Source: Paenibacillus helianthi
GTDB lineage: Bacteria; Bacillota; Bacilli; Paenibacillales; Paenibacillaceae
NCBI RefSeq assembly: GCF_001909055.1
Contig: NZ_LVWI01000031.1
Location: 1-64,000, forward strand
DNA length: 64,000 nucleotides
Reading direction: 5' to 3'
Under the pieces are notes generated by a model. The model was given only the letters and a program-made list of their open reading frames with translations, made no database searches and was not told where the DNA came from. The position numbers and the translations under genes were made by a program. Positions 18,311 to 25,661 of the stretch are shown here, one piece after another. Position 1 is the first letter of the stretch, and every line of letters starts with the position of its first letter.

Positions 18311-18787
18311 ATGATGCAAATCACCAAAACGAACGCCATGCGGATTCTTGATACCCGAAAAATAGCCTATGAGGTTCATCAGTACGACAACGAGGACGGC
18401 CAGATTCATGGAACTGCGGTAGCTGAAAAAGTGGGTCTGCCGCCTGAAACGGTCTTTAAAACGCTTGTCGCGCATAACGGACCGAACCTGTATGTGTTTG
18501 TCATTCCGGTGGCTGAAGAGCTTGATTTGAAAAAAGCCGCCAAGGCGGCTGGTGAAAAAAAGATTGAGATGCTCCCGGTGAAAGATCTGCTGAAATGGAC
18601 CGGCTACGTGCGCGGTGGCTGTTCTCCGGTAGGGATGAAAAGGCTCTATCCGACCTTTATCGACAGCAGTGCCGAGACGCTGGCAACTATAGCGGTGAGC
18701 GGCGGGAAGATCGGGATGCAGATGGAGCTGGCACCCGATCAGCTCGCCGGAGCTATAGGCGCTAAATTCAGCGAGCTGATTAAGTGA
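18311..18787 (+). CDS. ybaK: YbaK/EbsC-family aminoacyl-tRNA deacylase (Cys-tRNA(Pro) type)
   Basis: 158 residues, the normal length. It has the DGQIHGTAVAEKVGLPPETV and FKTLVAHN segments and the KKAAKAAGEKKIEM, TGYVRGGCSPVGMKR block with the Lys and Gly-Ser/Gly-Cys residues of the deacylase pocket. It removes cysteine mischarged on tRNA(Pro) by prolyl-tRNA synthetase. Free-standing gene ahead of a bidirectional terminator. Confidence 0.92.
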   Translation: MMQITKTNAMRILDTRKIAYEVHQYDNEDGQIHGTAVAEKVGLPPETVFKTLVAHNGPNLYVFVIPVAEELDLKKAAKAAGEKKIEMLPVKDLLKWTGYVRGGCSPVGMKRLYPTFIDSSAETLATIAVSGGKIGMQMELAPDQLAGAIGAKFSELIK

Positions 18788-18810
18788 GGTTCCAGATAAA
18801 GTCTCCAACC

Positions 18811-18856
18811 AAAAAGCAGTGGCCGATGAAAGGATTCATCCAGTCCACTGCTTTTT
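18811..18856. terminator. Bidirectional terminator between ybaK and ydcF-like genes
   Basis: AAAAAGCAGTGG pairs perfectly with CCACTGCTTTTT, serving both convergent genes. Confidence 0.88.
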
Positions 18857-18879
18857 GCTGTTCAAAGGGTTACTCCCAA

Positions 18880-19626
18880 TTAGAAACGGGCGGCGAGGTA
18901 GCCCAAATATTCCTTTAGTGCCGTCCCGGTATTATTTATTGCACCGGGGGATGGAGTGAATCTGGCTAAATAGAGTCGCCGATCAAGGCTAACGGTATAA
19001 TCCGTCGGATACGCCAGCGGCAAAAGCCCGTTATTCTTAAAATGGATCATGGCACGGGGCATATGAAATGCCGAGGTAACCAGAATCGGGTGGCTGAGTC
19101 CCTTGCTTTTCATGAGGAGCTTTGTATAGGCGGCGTTCTGCTCCGTATTCAGTGACCGGTTCTCGGTCAGAATATCGGTCTCCGGGACACCGAGGCCCAT
19201 TAGCTGCCGCTTGGCGATATTCGCTTCGTTGCCGCTGTCTGCAAATACTTGGCCGCCGGAGAACAGGATCGGCAGTCCCGTCTCGCGGTACAACCGCACT
19301 GCGGTCAGCAGCCGGTTCGCCGCCGAACCGTACAAATTGCCTTCCCCGTCGATATCAGGAGTTCCCGAGGTGGCTCCCCCGCCCAGGACGACGATTACAT
19401 CGCCTTGAATCAGCTCGGGCTTGTCATACTGCCGTTCCAGGCTGCCCATCAGCAGATCACCGATCAAGGGAGTCATGGAGAGGTAGAGCAGGATAGTAAT
19501 GCCGAACAGGACCAGTGACGGACGGCGGCTCTGCCGCCACAGCCAGATTGTCACACCCAGGAGCAGTACGACGAAGAGACCTGGCGGAAGCACGAAGCTG
19601 TAGACGGATTTTATGAAATAAATCAA
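18880..19626 (-). CDS. YdcF/SanA-family (DUF218) membrane protein
   Basis: 248 residues from TTG 19626, chosen because GAGGTGA lies 5 bases upstream; the frame runs 43 codons further without a ribosome site or membrane-protein character. Two hydrophobic helices (about residues 10-70) precede a Rossmann-like DUF218 domain starting DVIVVLGGG, with a AANRLLTAVRLYRETG helix and the SAFHMPRA motif. Relatives such as ElyC and SanA act in envelope integrity. Exact role unknown. Confidence 0.85.
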   Translation of the reverse strand: MIYFIKSVYSFVLPPGLFVVLLLGVTIWLWRQSRRPSLVLFGITILLYLSMTPLIGDLLMGSLERQYDKPELIQGDVIVVLGGGATSGTPDIDGEGNLYGSAANRLLTAVRLYRETGLPILFSGGQVFADSGNEANIAKRQLMGLGVPETDILTENRSLNTEQNAAYTKLLMKSKGLSHPILVTSAFHMPRAMIHFKNNGLLPLAYPTDYTVSLDRRLYLARFTPSPGAINNTGTALKEYLGYLAARF

Positions 19627-19797
19627 CGAATTCACCTCATTATGTATAATTGCTGCACATATTGTACCATGTTCAGTGGAAGCAGGCCTAGCGCCTTTGG
19701 ATGCATAGGAGTCTGCTTTCCCGTGAACATCGGTTGATTTTGTGCCACTAAGCACGTACTATTATGGTATTACTTAGGGTTCGAAGGAGTGTAGTCT

Positions 19798-20745
19798 GTG
19801 CTGGAGCTTGGTTTTGATGATCCGGAGAAGCTGGTGGCAGTGGCACATGCGTTGTCGACCCGCTCCCGGGTTGATATTCTCCATTTATTAAATTCCCGGA
19901 ATTTAAATGTGATTGAAATTGCTGAAGCGCTGAAGCTGCCGGTGTCCACAGTGGCCAACAATGTGAAGGTGCTTGAAGCGGCGCGGCTGATTAATACCGA
20001 GCTGCTGCCAGCTTCCCGCGGGGCGATGAAGGTCTGCAGCCGCAATTACGACGATATACATATTGCTTTGAATGAGGAGAAAGCTGCCCCTAAAGGGGCT
20101 GTACGTGTATACGAAATTGAGGTACCCATTGGACATTACAGCGATTGCGACGTGTCACCTACCTGCGGCATGGCCGATGCCGAAGAGATGCTGATCCGTG
20201 AGGATGAGCCCTCCGGCTTTTACCATCCCAGGCATATAGGCGCTCAGATTATCTGGTTCCGTAAGGGCTATCTCGAATATTTGCTTCCGTTGGAGGTGCC
20301 GAAGGGGGCGAGAGTCGAAACGCTGGAGCTATCGATGGAAATATGCTCGGAAGCCCCCAATTACGACAACAACTGGCCATCAGATATATCGGTCTGGATC
20401 AACGGGGTGAAGATTGGCATGTGGACAAGTCCCGGCGACTTCGGCGGCCGGCGGGGCAAGCTGAATCCGGTCTGGTGGAGCGATTCCTCCACACAATATG
20501 GCCTGCTTAAGACGTGGCGGATCGACATGGACAAGACCATGCTGGATATGGAAAAAGTATCGGATGTGAGCCTAAGCCAGCTTAATCTGGCACAAAGCCC
20601 GAAAATCCGGCTGAGGATCGGTGTCAGCCCGGATTCGGTCCATCAAGGCGGCGTCAATCTGTTCGGGCGGGGTTTTGGCGACTATGCGCAGGAAATCATG
20701 ATGAAGCTGAGCTTTACACGGGACGAAGAAGAACCGGACCATTAG
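19798..20745 (+). CDS. ArsR-type winged-helix regulator with a C-terminal beta-sandwich domain
   Basis: 315 residues; GAAGGAG precedes the GTG start. Residues 1-85 are an ArsR winged helix (ALSTRSRVDILHLLNSRNLN, LKLPVSTVANNVKVLEAARL). The remaining 230 residues are unusual for this family: a beta-rich domain with a SDCDVSPTCGMAD segment (possible cysteine ligands), NNWPSDISVWINGVKIGMW and GRGFGDYAQEIMM, resembling a jelly-roll or carbohydrate-binding fold. It precedes the GH2 gene on the same strand, so it may sense a sugar and control glycan genes. That role is inference. Confidence 0.78.
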   Translation: MLELGFDDPEKLVAVAHALSTRSRVDILHLLNSRNLNVIEIAEALKLPVSTVANNVKVLEAARLINTELLPASRGAMKVCSRNYDDIHIALNEEKAAPKGAVRVYEIEVPIGHYSDCDVSPTCGMADAEEMLIREDEPSGFYHPRHIGAQIIWFRKGYLEYLLPLEVPKGARVETLELSMEICSEAPNYDNNWPSDISVWINGVKIGMWTSPGDFGGRRGKLNPVWWSDSSTQYGLLKTWRIDMDKTMLDMEKVSDVSLSQLNLAQSPKIRLRIGVSPDSVHQGGVNLFGRGFGDYAQEIMMKLSFTRDEEEPDH

Positions 20746-20778
20746 ATACAGATAATCTGTAACTAATGGTTTTTTTTG
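20742..20778 (+). terminator. Terminator overlapping the stop of the ArsR-type gene
   Basis: TTAG-TACAGAT and ATCTGTA-CTAA form a hairpin that begins in the stop codon region and ends in a run of eight or more Ts. It separates this regulator from the GH2 gene. Confidence 0.75.
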
Positions 20779-20803
20779 CGTTTTATAGCATCCGAAAACA
20801 ATA

Positions 20804-20817
20804 TGAAAGCGTTGACG
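20804..20817. promoter_or_regulatory. cre-like site (CcpA) upstream of the GH2 gene
   Basis: TGAAAGCGTTGACG matches TGWAANCGNTNWCA except at the last base. It lies about 105 bp before the GH2 start, a normal place for catabolite repression. Confidence 0.6.
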
Positions 20818-20921
20818 TAACGTGTTTATCTTCTTATAATCGGTATTAAATACAATAAAACAGAAACAAAACAAAAAAACCGTTTTTAATAGAGGTATTT
20901 GAGAGGACAGGTGTTATTCAC

Positions 20922-22682
20922 ATGACTACTAAAGCATATATTCCCAATTATCCAAGACCACAGTTTGTACGCAAGGAATGGCTTGACCTAAACGGAGAAT
21001 GGAGTTTCAGCTTCGATGATGCCAATAGCGGTGAGGCTGAGGAATGGTATGCAACGTTTCCGGACGCCCGGCTGATTACGGTTCCTTTTACTTATGAGAC
21101 TATCGCCAGCGGCATCGGTATTCAGGAATTCCACCCCAATGTCTGGTATGAGAGAACACTGGAGCTTCCGGCAGAAAATACCGGCCAAAGGGCGATTCTG
21201 CATTTTCAGGGCGTTGATTACCGGGCGAAATGCTGGGTGAATGGTTCCTATGTCGGCCAGCATGAAGGCGGATACGCCGCATTTTTCTTTGACATTACTC
21301 CATTTGTGACTTATGGTGCTGCCAACCGTATTGTGCTCAAAGCGGAGGACAGTATGGACTGCACTCAGCCCAGGGGCAAGCAGCGCTGGGTAGCCGACAA
21401 TTTTGAATGCTTCTACGTGCAGACGACTGGAATTTGGAAACCGGTCTGGCTGGAATGTGTTAGTGAAGCCCGGATTGATTCCGTGAAAATGACGCCTGAT
21501 ATCGACCGGCACATGATCCGTTTCGAATTTCGGTTTACAGGTCTTAAGAAAGGAATGGACCTGACACTCGATTCGCTGATTACCCTGAAAGGACAGCAGG
21601 TGAAACGGTTCAGCCTGAGTGCTGACCGCGATCTGGTGAGCATTGAAGTAGACGTATGGCATGAAGCGGGAGGTCCATGGATGCAATCTCTGTGGTCACC
21701 GGAGGCCCCGAATTTGTATGACGTTGAGTTTAAGCTGCTTCAGGGATCAGAGACCGTAGACCATGTGTACTCATATTTCGGGATGCGCAAAATTTCTATT
21801 GAAAACGGACAGATTCTCCTCAACAATAGACCACTCTACCAGCGCCTGATTCTGGATCAGGGGTACTGGAGTGAGAGTCATTTGACACCGCCTAATGAGC
21901 AGGCACTAATCGGCGATATCGAGCGGATCGCGGAAATGGGCTACAATGGTCTCCGCAAGCATATGAAAATCGAGGATGCACGTTTTTTGTATTGGTGTGA
22001 TGTGAAAGGGATGCTGGTATGGTCAGAGATGGCAGCTACCTATGAATTTAATGACCTCGCCGTTGAACGCTTCACCCGGGAATGGCTGGAAATTGTGCCA
22101 CAGCAGTACAATCATCCTTGCATCATCACCTGGGTTCCGTTCAACGAATCATGGGGAGTTCCCGCCATTGCCAACGATGTCAGACAGCAAAAATTCACGG
22201 AAGGCATCTACCACTTGACCAAAGCCATTGATCCTTACCGTCCCGTTATAACCAATGACGGCTGGGAGCACACAGTTTCAGATATTCTGACGCTGCATGA
22301 TTATGTGGAAGCTGGAGAACAATTCCTGGCTGCTTACACCGACAAGACTTCCATCGTGGATAATGGCATCTCCTTCAATAACTTCAAATTCGCCTGGGCC
22401 GAAGGTTACGCCTATTCAGGCCAGCCGGTTATTGTCAGTGAGTTCGGCGGCATTGCCTTTCAGACGGAGAGCGGCTGGGGTTATGGAAATCAGGTGAAGA
22501 CAGAGCAGGAGTTCCTGGAGCGCTTCCAGACAATTACTGCGGCGATCAAAGCAACGCCATACATCAGCGGCTACTGCTACACCCAGGTCAGCGATGTACA
22601 GCAGGAAGTGAATGGCCTATTGACGGAGGACCGCAAGCCCAAGGTTCCGTTCGATAAGATCCGTAAGATCAATCTGAGTTAA
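20922..22682 (+). CDS. Glycoside hydrolase family 2 protein
   Basis: 586 residues with the three GH2 modules: sugar-binding jelly roll (1-175, NVWYERTLELP), an Ig-like domain (to about 280) and a TIM barrel. The acid/base is Glu409 in WVPFNESWG and the nucleophile Glu507 in VSEFGGI. No signal peptide, so it acts on imported oligosaccharides. It lacks the long C-terminal domains of LacZ. Beta-galactosidase, beta-glucuronidase or beta-mannosidase activity are all possible; the GH88 neighbour favours a uronide- or glycan-related substrate. Confidence 0.88.
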   Translation: MTTKAYIPNYPRPQFVRKEWLDLNGEWSFSFDDANSGEAEEWYATFPDARLITVPFTYETIASGIGIQEFHPNVWYERTLELPAENTGQRAILHFQGVDYRAKCWVNGSYVGQHEGGYAAFFFDITPFVTYGAANRIVLKAEDSMDCTQPRGKQRWVADNFECFYVQTTGIWKPVWLECVSEARIDSVKMTPDIDRHMIRFEFRFTGLKKGMDLTLDSLITLKGQQVKRFSLSADRDLVSIEVDVWHEAGGPWMQSLWSPEAPNLYDVEFKLLQGSETVDHVYSYFGMRKISIENGQILLNNRPLYQRLILDQGYWSESHLTPPNEQALIGDIERIAEMGYNGLRKHMKIEDARFLYWCDVKGMLVWSEMAATYEFNDLAVERFTREWLEIVPQQYNHPCIITWVPFNESWGVPAIANDVRQQKFTEGIYHLTKAIDPYRPVITNDGWEHTVSDILTLHDYVEAGEQFLAAYTDKTSIVDNGISFNNFKFAWAEGYAYSGQPVIVSEFGGIAFQTESGWGYGNQVKTEQEFLERFQTITAAIKATPYISGYCYTQVSDVQQEVNGLLTEDRKPKVPFDKIRKINLS

Positions 22683-22710
22683 GTTCGTCTATAGTGAATA
22701 TTGTCCACGG

Positions 22711-22752
22711 AAGACGGTTTTCCATTCGTTCGCTGAATTGGAGCCGTCTTTT
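22711..22752 (+). terminator. Terminator after the GH2 gene
   Basis: AAGACGG pairs with CCGTCTT across a 26-base loop containing GGAA...TTCC-type pairing, followed by TTTT. Confidence 0.65.
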
Positions 22753-22866
22753 CATCTTTTCCGGTATGTACAGGATTCTAAAGGGTTCTTGCATCTATTC
22801 CATTTCGCTTTGTGCTCCAGCATGGTTCTAAATTGATAACCATAGGAACATGATCTGGTCAATAAA

Positions 22867-22915
22867 AACAGCGGTAGCCTAGGACTTGGTTATCTCGTCC
22901 GTGGCCGCCGCTGTT
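22867..22915 (-). terminator. Terminator for the GH88 gene (minus strand)
   Basis: AACAGCGG pairs with CCGCTGTT; read on the minus strand the hairpin ends in CCGCTGTTTTTATT. The remainder of the 22683-22991 gap between the convergent GH2 and GH88 genes shows no coding signal. Confidence 0.65.
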
Positions 22916-22991
22916 TCTATATGACGATATTACCATTCCAAAATCCTTGAGGAATCAAAGCTTCCAGTCCAGGGCTTTTTTCGTTCTGCAG

Positions 22992-24098
22992 TTAGAAAAT
23001 CCGGTGTTTCCAGCCGTTCAGCTTGGAGACCGCTTCAATATAGTAGTAGTCTGCATAGATCAGCGAAACTTCAATGAAGGAATCCCCGCTGCCGGTGCCT
23101 TTGGTAAGGATCGCTTCATGCTCGGGCTGATCCCAGGTGGCGTAATTCTCTGTTAATGAGCGGAGGATACGTTCCGCCGCATCGGCATACAGGCTCTGTT
23201 CACCCCGTGGAACCAGATTGGCAAGCTCCAGCAGACCGGAAGCGGCAATAGCTGCAGCCGAGCTGTCCTTATATTTGCGTTCGTCATTTCCGGTGCGGAA
23301 ATCCCAGTACGGGACCTGATCCTCCGGCAGCGCCGCGATGAAATAATGGGCAGTCCGCTTGGCGGTATGGAGAAAGCGCACGTCCCCGGTATGCCTGTAC
23401 GTATTGATGAATCCGTAGAGGCCCCAAGAGGCTCCGCGGCTCCAGCAGGACTCTGGCGAATATCCCTGTCCGCCTAAGTTCTCAATATACGCGCCGGTCT
23501 CGGCATCAAAGGAGAGGATATGCTTGGTGGAACCGTCTTCCCGAATCCCGTACTGCATCGTAGTTTCTGCATGGCTGATCGCTATATGCTTGTAACGGGG
23601 ATCACCGGTAACCTTGCTGGCCCAGAACAGCAGCGAGATATTCAGCATGGAGTCAATGATGACCCAGCCGTCTTTGTCCGCATTCCAGGCACGGATGAAC
23701 CTGCCGGCAGGATTATAGCGGGCGGCCAGGAAGTTGGCGGCCTCGATTCCTCTACGCAGACCATCCTCATCGCCGGTCAATGTATGCTTGATGACAGCAG
23801 TAGGCAGGAACTGAAAGCCCACATCATGGTGCAATTCTTCAGTCGGCTTGACGAACCATTCCTCCAGGGTCGCGTCCCAATGCCAGGCTGCCTCTTTATA
23901 TACATCTTTTCCCGTCATATCATGCATGATCCAGAGTAGTCCCGGCCAGAAGCCTGAAGTCCACCAGTCCGATCCGATATCGTCGAATTTGCCGTCTTCA
24001 CCGGCATAATGCGGACATTTACCGCCGATTTGTTCTACCATGCGTGTGACCTTTGTATCCAGTTTGTCCATAGCTTCCTGCCAATAGGCTGTGCTCAT
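22992..24098 (-). CDS. Unsaturated glucuronyl hydrolase, GH88
   Basis: 368 residues from ATG 24098, with GGAGG 8 bases upstream. The fold is an alpha6/alpha6 barrel; the two catalytic aspartates of GH88 are seen as Asp92 in HHDVGF and Asp149 in IIDSMLN. Other family blocks are SDWWTSGFWPGLLW, RGASWGLYGF and YKDSSAAAIAASGLLE. It hydrolyses the 4,5-unsaturated uronic acid left by polysaccharide lyases, by hydrating the enol ether bond; the product feeds KduI and KduD, encoded about 8 kb away. No signal peptide, so it is cytoplasmic. Confidence 0.92.
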   Translation of the reverse strand: MSTAYWQEAMDKLDTKVTRMVEQIGGKCPHYAGEDGKFDDIGSDWWTSGFWPGLLWIMHDMTGKDVYKEAAWHWDATLEEWFVKPTEELHHDVGFQFLPTAVIKHTLTGDEDGLRRGIEAANFLAARYNPAGRFIRAWNADKDGWVIIDSMLNISLLFWASKVTGDPRYKHIAISHAETTMQYGIREDGSTKHILSFDAETGAYIENLGGQGYSPESCWSRGASWGLYGFINTYRHTGDVRFLHTAKRTAHYFIAALPEDQVPYWDFRTGNDERKYKDSSAAAIAASGLLELANLVPRGEQSLYADAAERILRSLTENYATWDQPEHEAILTKGTGSGDSFIEVSLIYADYYYIEAVSKLNGWKHRIF

Positions 24099-24346
24099 TG
24101 CGGATGCCTCCAATATTTAAGAATGTGCTCTGAGTATATCGTGAAGAAGCTAGAGGAAGTTGCGAATTTATATCCCGAAATATCGAAATCTTGTCATGAT
24201 CCTCAGGAGCATTTTCAACCTCAATGCTTTTTGACAGGGCTGTTATCGCGACAATATACCAACATTTCTGTGTAACCCAGCCAAACTACAGATGCAAGAA
24301 GGACGGTATGCTTGAAGTATTGAACATCCCAGGAGGTTATTAGACA

Positions 24347-24773
24347 ATGAATCAGCTGCAAGTGTATGAAGCCCCTAAGGACATTCCGGGCCGGCAGGAT
24401 TACCAGGTGAAGGTGCGGAATCCGGGTGAAGCGTGGCAAACGCTTTTTATTTATGAGGTCAAAGTAGACATGCATGAGGTCCGTCCGGCGTCAATGGCAT
24501 TTTTTGATTTTGAGGGAGAAGCGGACGTAGAGATCACCTGCCTGTATACAAGGATTGAAGGCGGCGATCAAAGGCCGCGATATTATATTTTATGCTTCCC
24601 CCGATGGAGAAGCGTGGACCGCGATGTGCACGCCGCTTGATTTCGGCACATTGTCCGATGAATACGGCGGCAAGCTCGGTTTCACTGGCTCCTATGCCGG
24701 AATCTGCGCTCAGGATCTGGATCAGCAGGCGATAGCAGCGTATTTTAACTACTTTGAGTATAGAGCGGACTAG
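24347..24773 (+). pseudogene. Fused remnant: glycosidase-type N-terminus joined out of frame to a GH43-type C-terminal domain
   Basis: Codons from 24347 to about 24540 give MNQLQVYEAPKDIPGRQDYQ, VKVDMHEVRPASMAFFDFEG and DVEITC, the start of a GH28/GH49-like polysaccharide hydrolase. From about 24555 another frame gives GRDIIFYASPDGEAWTAM and GGKLGFTGSYAGICAQDL ... AAYFNYFEYRA, the end of a concanavalin-like C-terminal domain of GH43 xylosidases. The two halves are in different frames and meet without a linker, as if a large deletion fused the beginning of one gene to the end of another. Neither part could be a working enzyme. Confidence 0.6.
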
Positions 24774-24795
24774 TACGGCAAAAGGAATACTATAG

Positions 24796-24945
24796 CCCAT
24801 AACGAAAGGCTGATTACGGGGATACGGGAACGGGAGCTTCAAGCCCGATCAGGCGCCGTATTACACGGACAACCAGAAGGTGGCTGAGCAGACGAATAAT
24901 AGGGTCAGACGAAGAATGTCCCCATTGCCATTTCTGGCAGAATAG
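24796..24945 (+). pseudogene. Degenerate S-layer homology (SLH) domain fragment
   Basis: From 24796 one frame reads AHNERLITG and, after a one-base shift at the G run near 24820, the next frame reads YGNGSFKPDQAPYYTDNQKV and AEQTNNR before a stop. LITGYGNGSFKPDQ is the core of an SLH repeat, which anchors proteins to the cell wall in Paenibacillus. It looks like the end of another deleted gene. The rest of 24774-25177 holds only the promoter of the next gene. Confidence 0.45.
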
Positions 24946-25093
24946 GGCGTTCTTTTTTTTGCGAAAGAGGTGGAGAGGCCAAGCAAATAGAACACCATTT
25001 AAGGGTACGGACAGGGGAATGGCGGGGAGGCTGGCAGTCCAATCAAAGAAATCTTGCAGGAACCATTCGTTGTCAGCTATGCAATTTAAGCAA

Positions 25094-25122
25094 TTGACAA
25101 CATTTATGGATGGGTTTAACAT
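25094..25122 (+). promoter_or_regulatory. Promoter of the MpsC-like gene
   Basis: TTGACA (25094-25099), a 17-bp spacer and TAACAT (25117-25122). The -35 is perfect and the -10 matches four of six bases. Confidence 0.5.
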
Positions 25123-25177
25123 ATAAATTGCTCATAGGAAATTCCAAAAAAAGGCATGATCAGGTGAGGGAATATGG

Positions 25178-25528
25178 ATGTCTGAGGCTGATTTTGAATA
25201 CCAGGAGAAGATTAGAAGACTTGCTGTGAAGATTGTGAAGCATTACCGGGGGAAGGGCCCGGAGAACGTGAAGGTGAAGCTGGATAGCGAGTCACAGATC
25301 ACAATTGAAATCAGGGGGATTCTCTCCAGTCTGTCGGAAATTCTGTTCAAGGAAGGTGCGGCTGATCTCGTAACGGAGTACTGGAAGGTGCTGAAGCCTT
25401 ATTTAGAACGCGGTTTTATGGAGGAAATGATTGAGACGATAGGCTCCGGGTTTTCCTATTCTTGGCGACTTTGCAATTTGTATCATGAAGACAGGACGGT
25501 CATTATACAACTTAATAAATCGGTTTGA
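25178..25528 (+). CDS. MpsC/DUF2294-like protein
   Basis: 116 residues, AGGTGAGGG before the ATG. HYRGKGPENVKVKL, ITIEIRGILSSLSEILFKEG and the closing VIIQL strand fit the DUF2294 (MpsC) pattern of a conserved GKGP loop and an alpha/beta core. MpsC is named from the Mps cation/bicarbonate system of staphylococci; its own biochemical role is unknown. Its place directly upstream of a formate dehydrogenase operon is suggestive of CO2/bicarbonate or formate metabolism, but it appears to be transcribed separately. Confidence 0.62.
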   Translation: MSEADFEYQEKIRRLAVKIVKHYRGKGPENVKVKLDSESQITIEIRGILSSLSEILFKEGAADLVTEYWKVLKPYLERGFMEEMIETIGSGFSYSWRLCNLYHEDRTVIIQLNKSV

Positions 25529-25531
25529 TTA

Positions 25532-25620
25532 AAGAGAAAGGACCCTGGTCTCTTCGCTTTTTAATAAGCCCGTACACAGCATATGAAATAAGTATGCTTT
25601 GTATTGGCTTATTTTTTATT
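25532..25620 (+). terminator. One or two terminators between the MpsC-like gene and fdhF
   Basis: A short hairpin (AAGAGA/TCTCTT, then CGCTTTTT) is followed by a longer one at 25563-25613: AATAAGCC pairs with GGCTTATT and, inside it, AGCATA pairs with TATGCT, ending in TTTTTATT. The second ends 8 bases before the Rex-like site, so it may instead be part of the fdhF leader. Confidence 0.5.
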
Positions 25621-25627
25621 GCAATTA

Positions 25628-25645
25628 TTGTGCAACAATTCACAA
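25628..25645. promoter_or_regulatory. Rex-like redox operator before fdhF
   Basis: TTGTGCAACAATTCACAA matches the Rex consensus TTGTGAA-N4-TTCACAA at 13 of 14 defined bases and is 18 bp as expected. It touches the Shine-Dalgarno AAGGAGAGGTG and lies 17 bp before the fdhF ATG. Rex is the NADH-sensing repressor of fermentation genes in Gram-positives, so the operon should be released when NADH is high. Confidence 0.72.
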
Positions 25646-25661
25646 GGAGAGGTGAAATCGG

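Noticed and set aside
25563-25613. Molybdenum-cofactor riboswitch before fdhF
   Set aside because: The only structure is a simple AT-rich hairpin ending in Ts; the multi-stem architecture of that riboswitch is absent.
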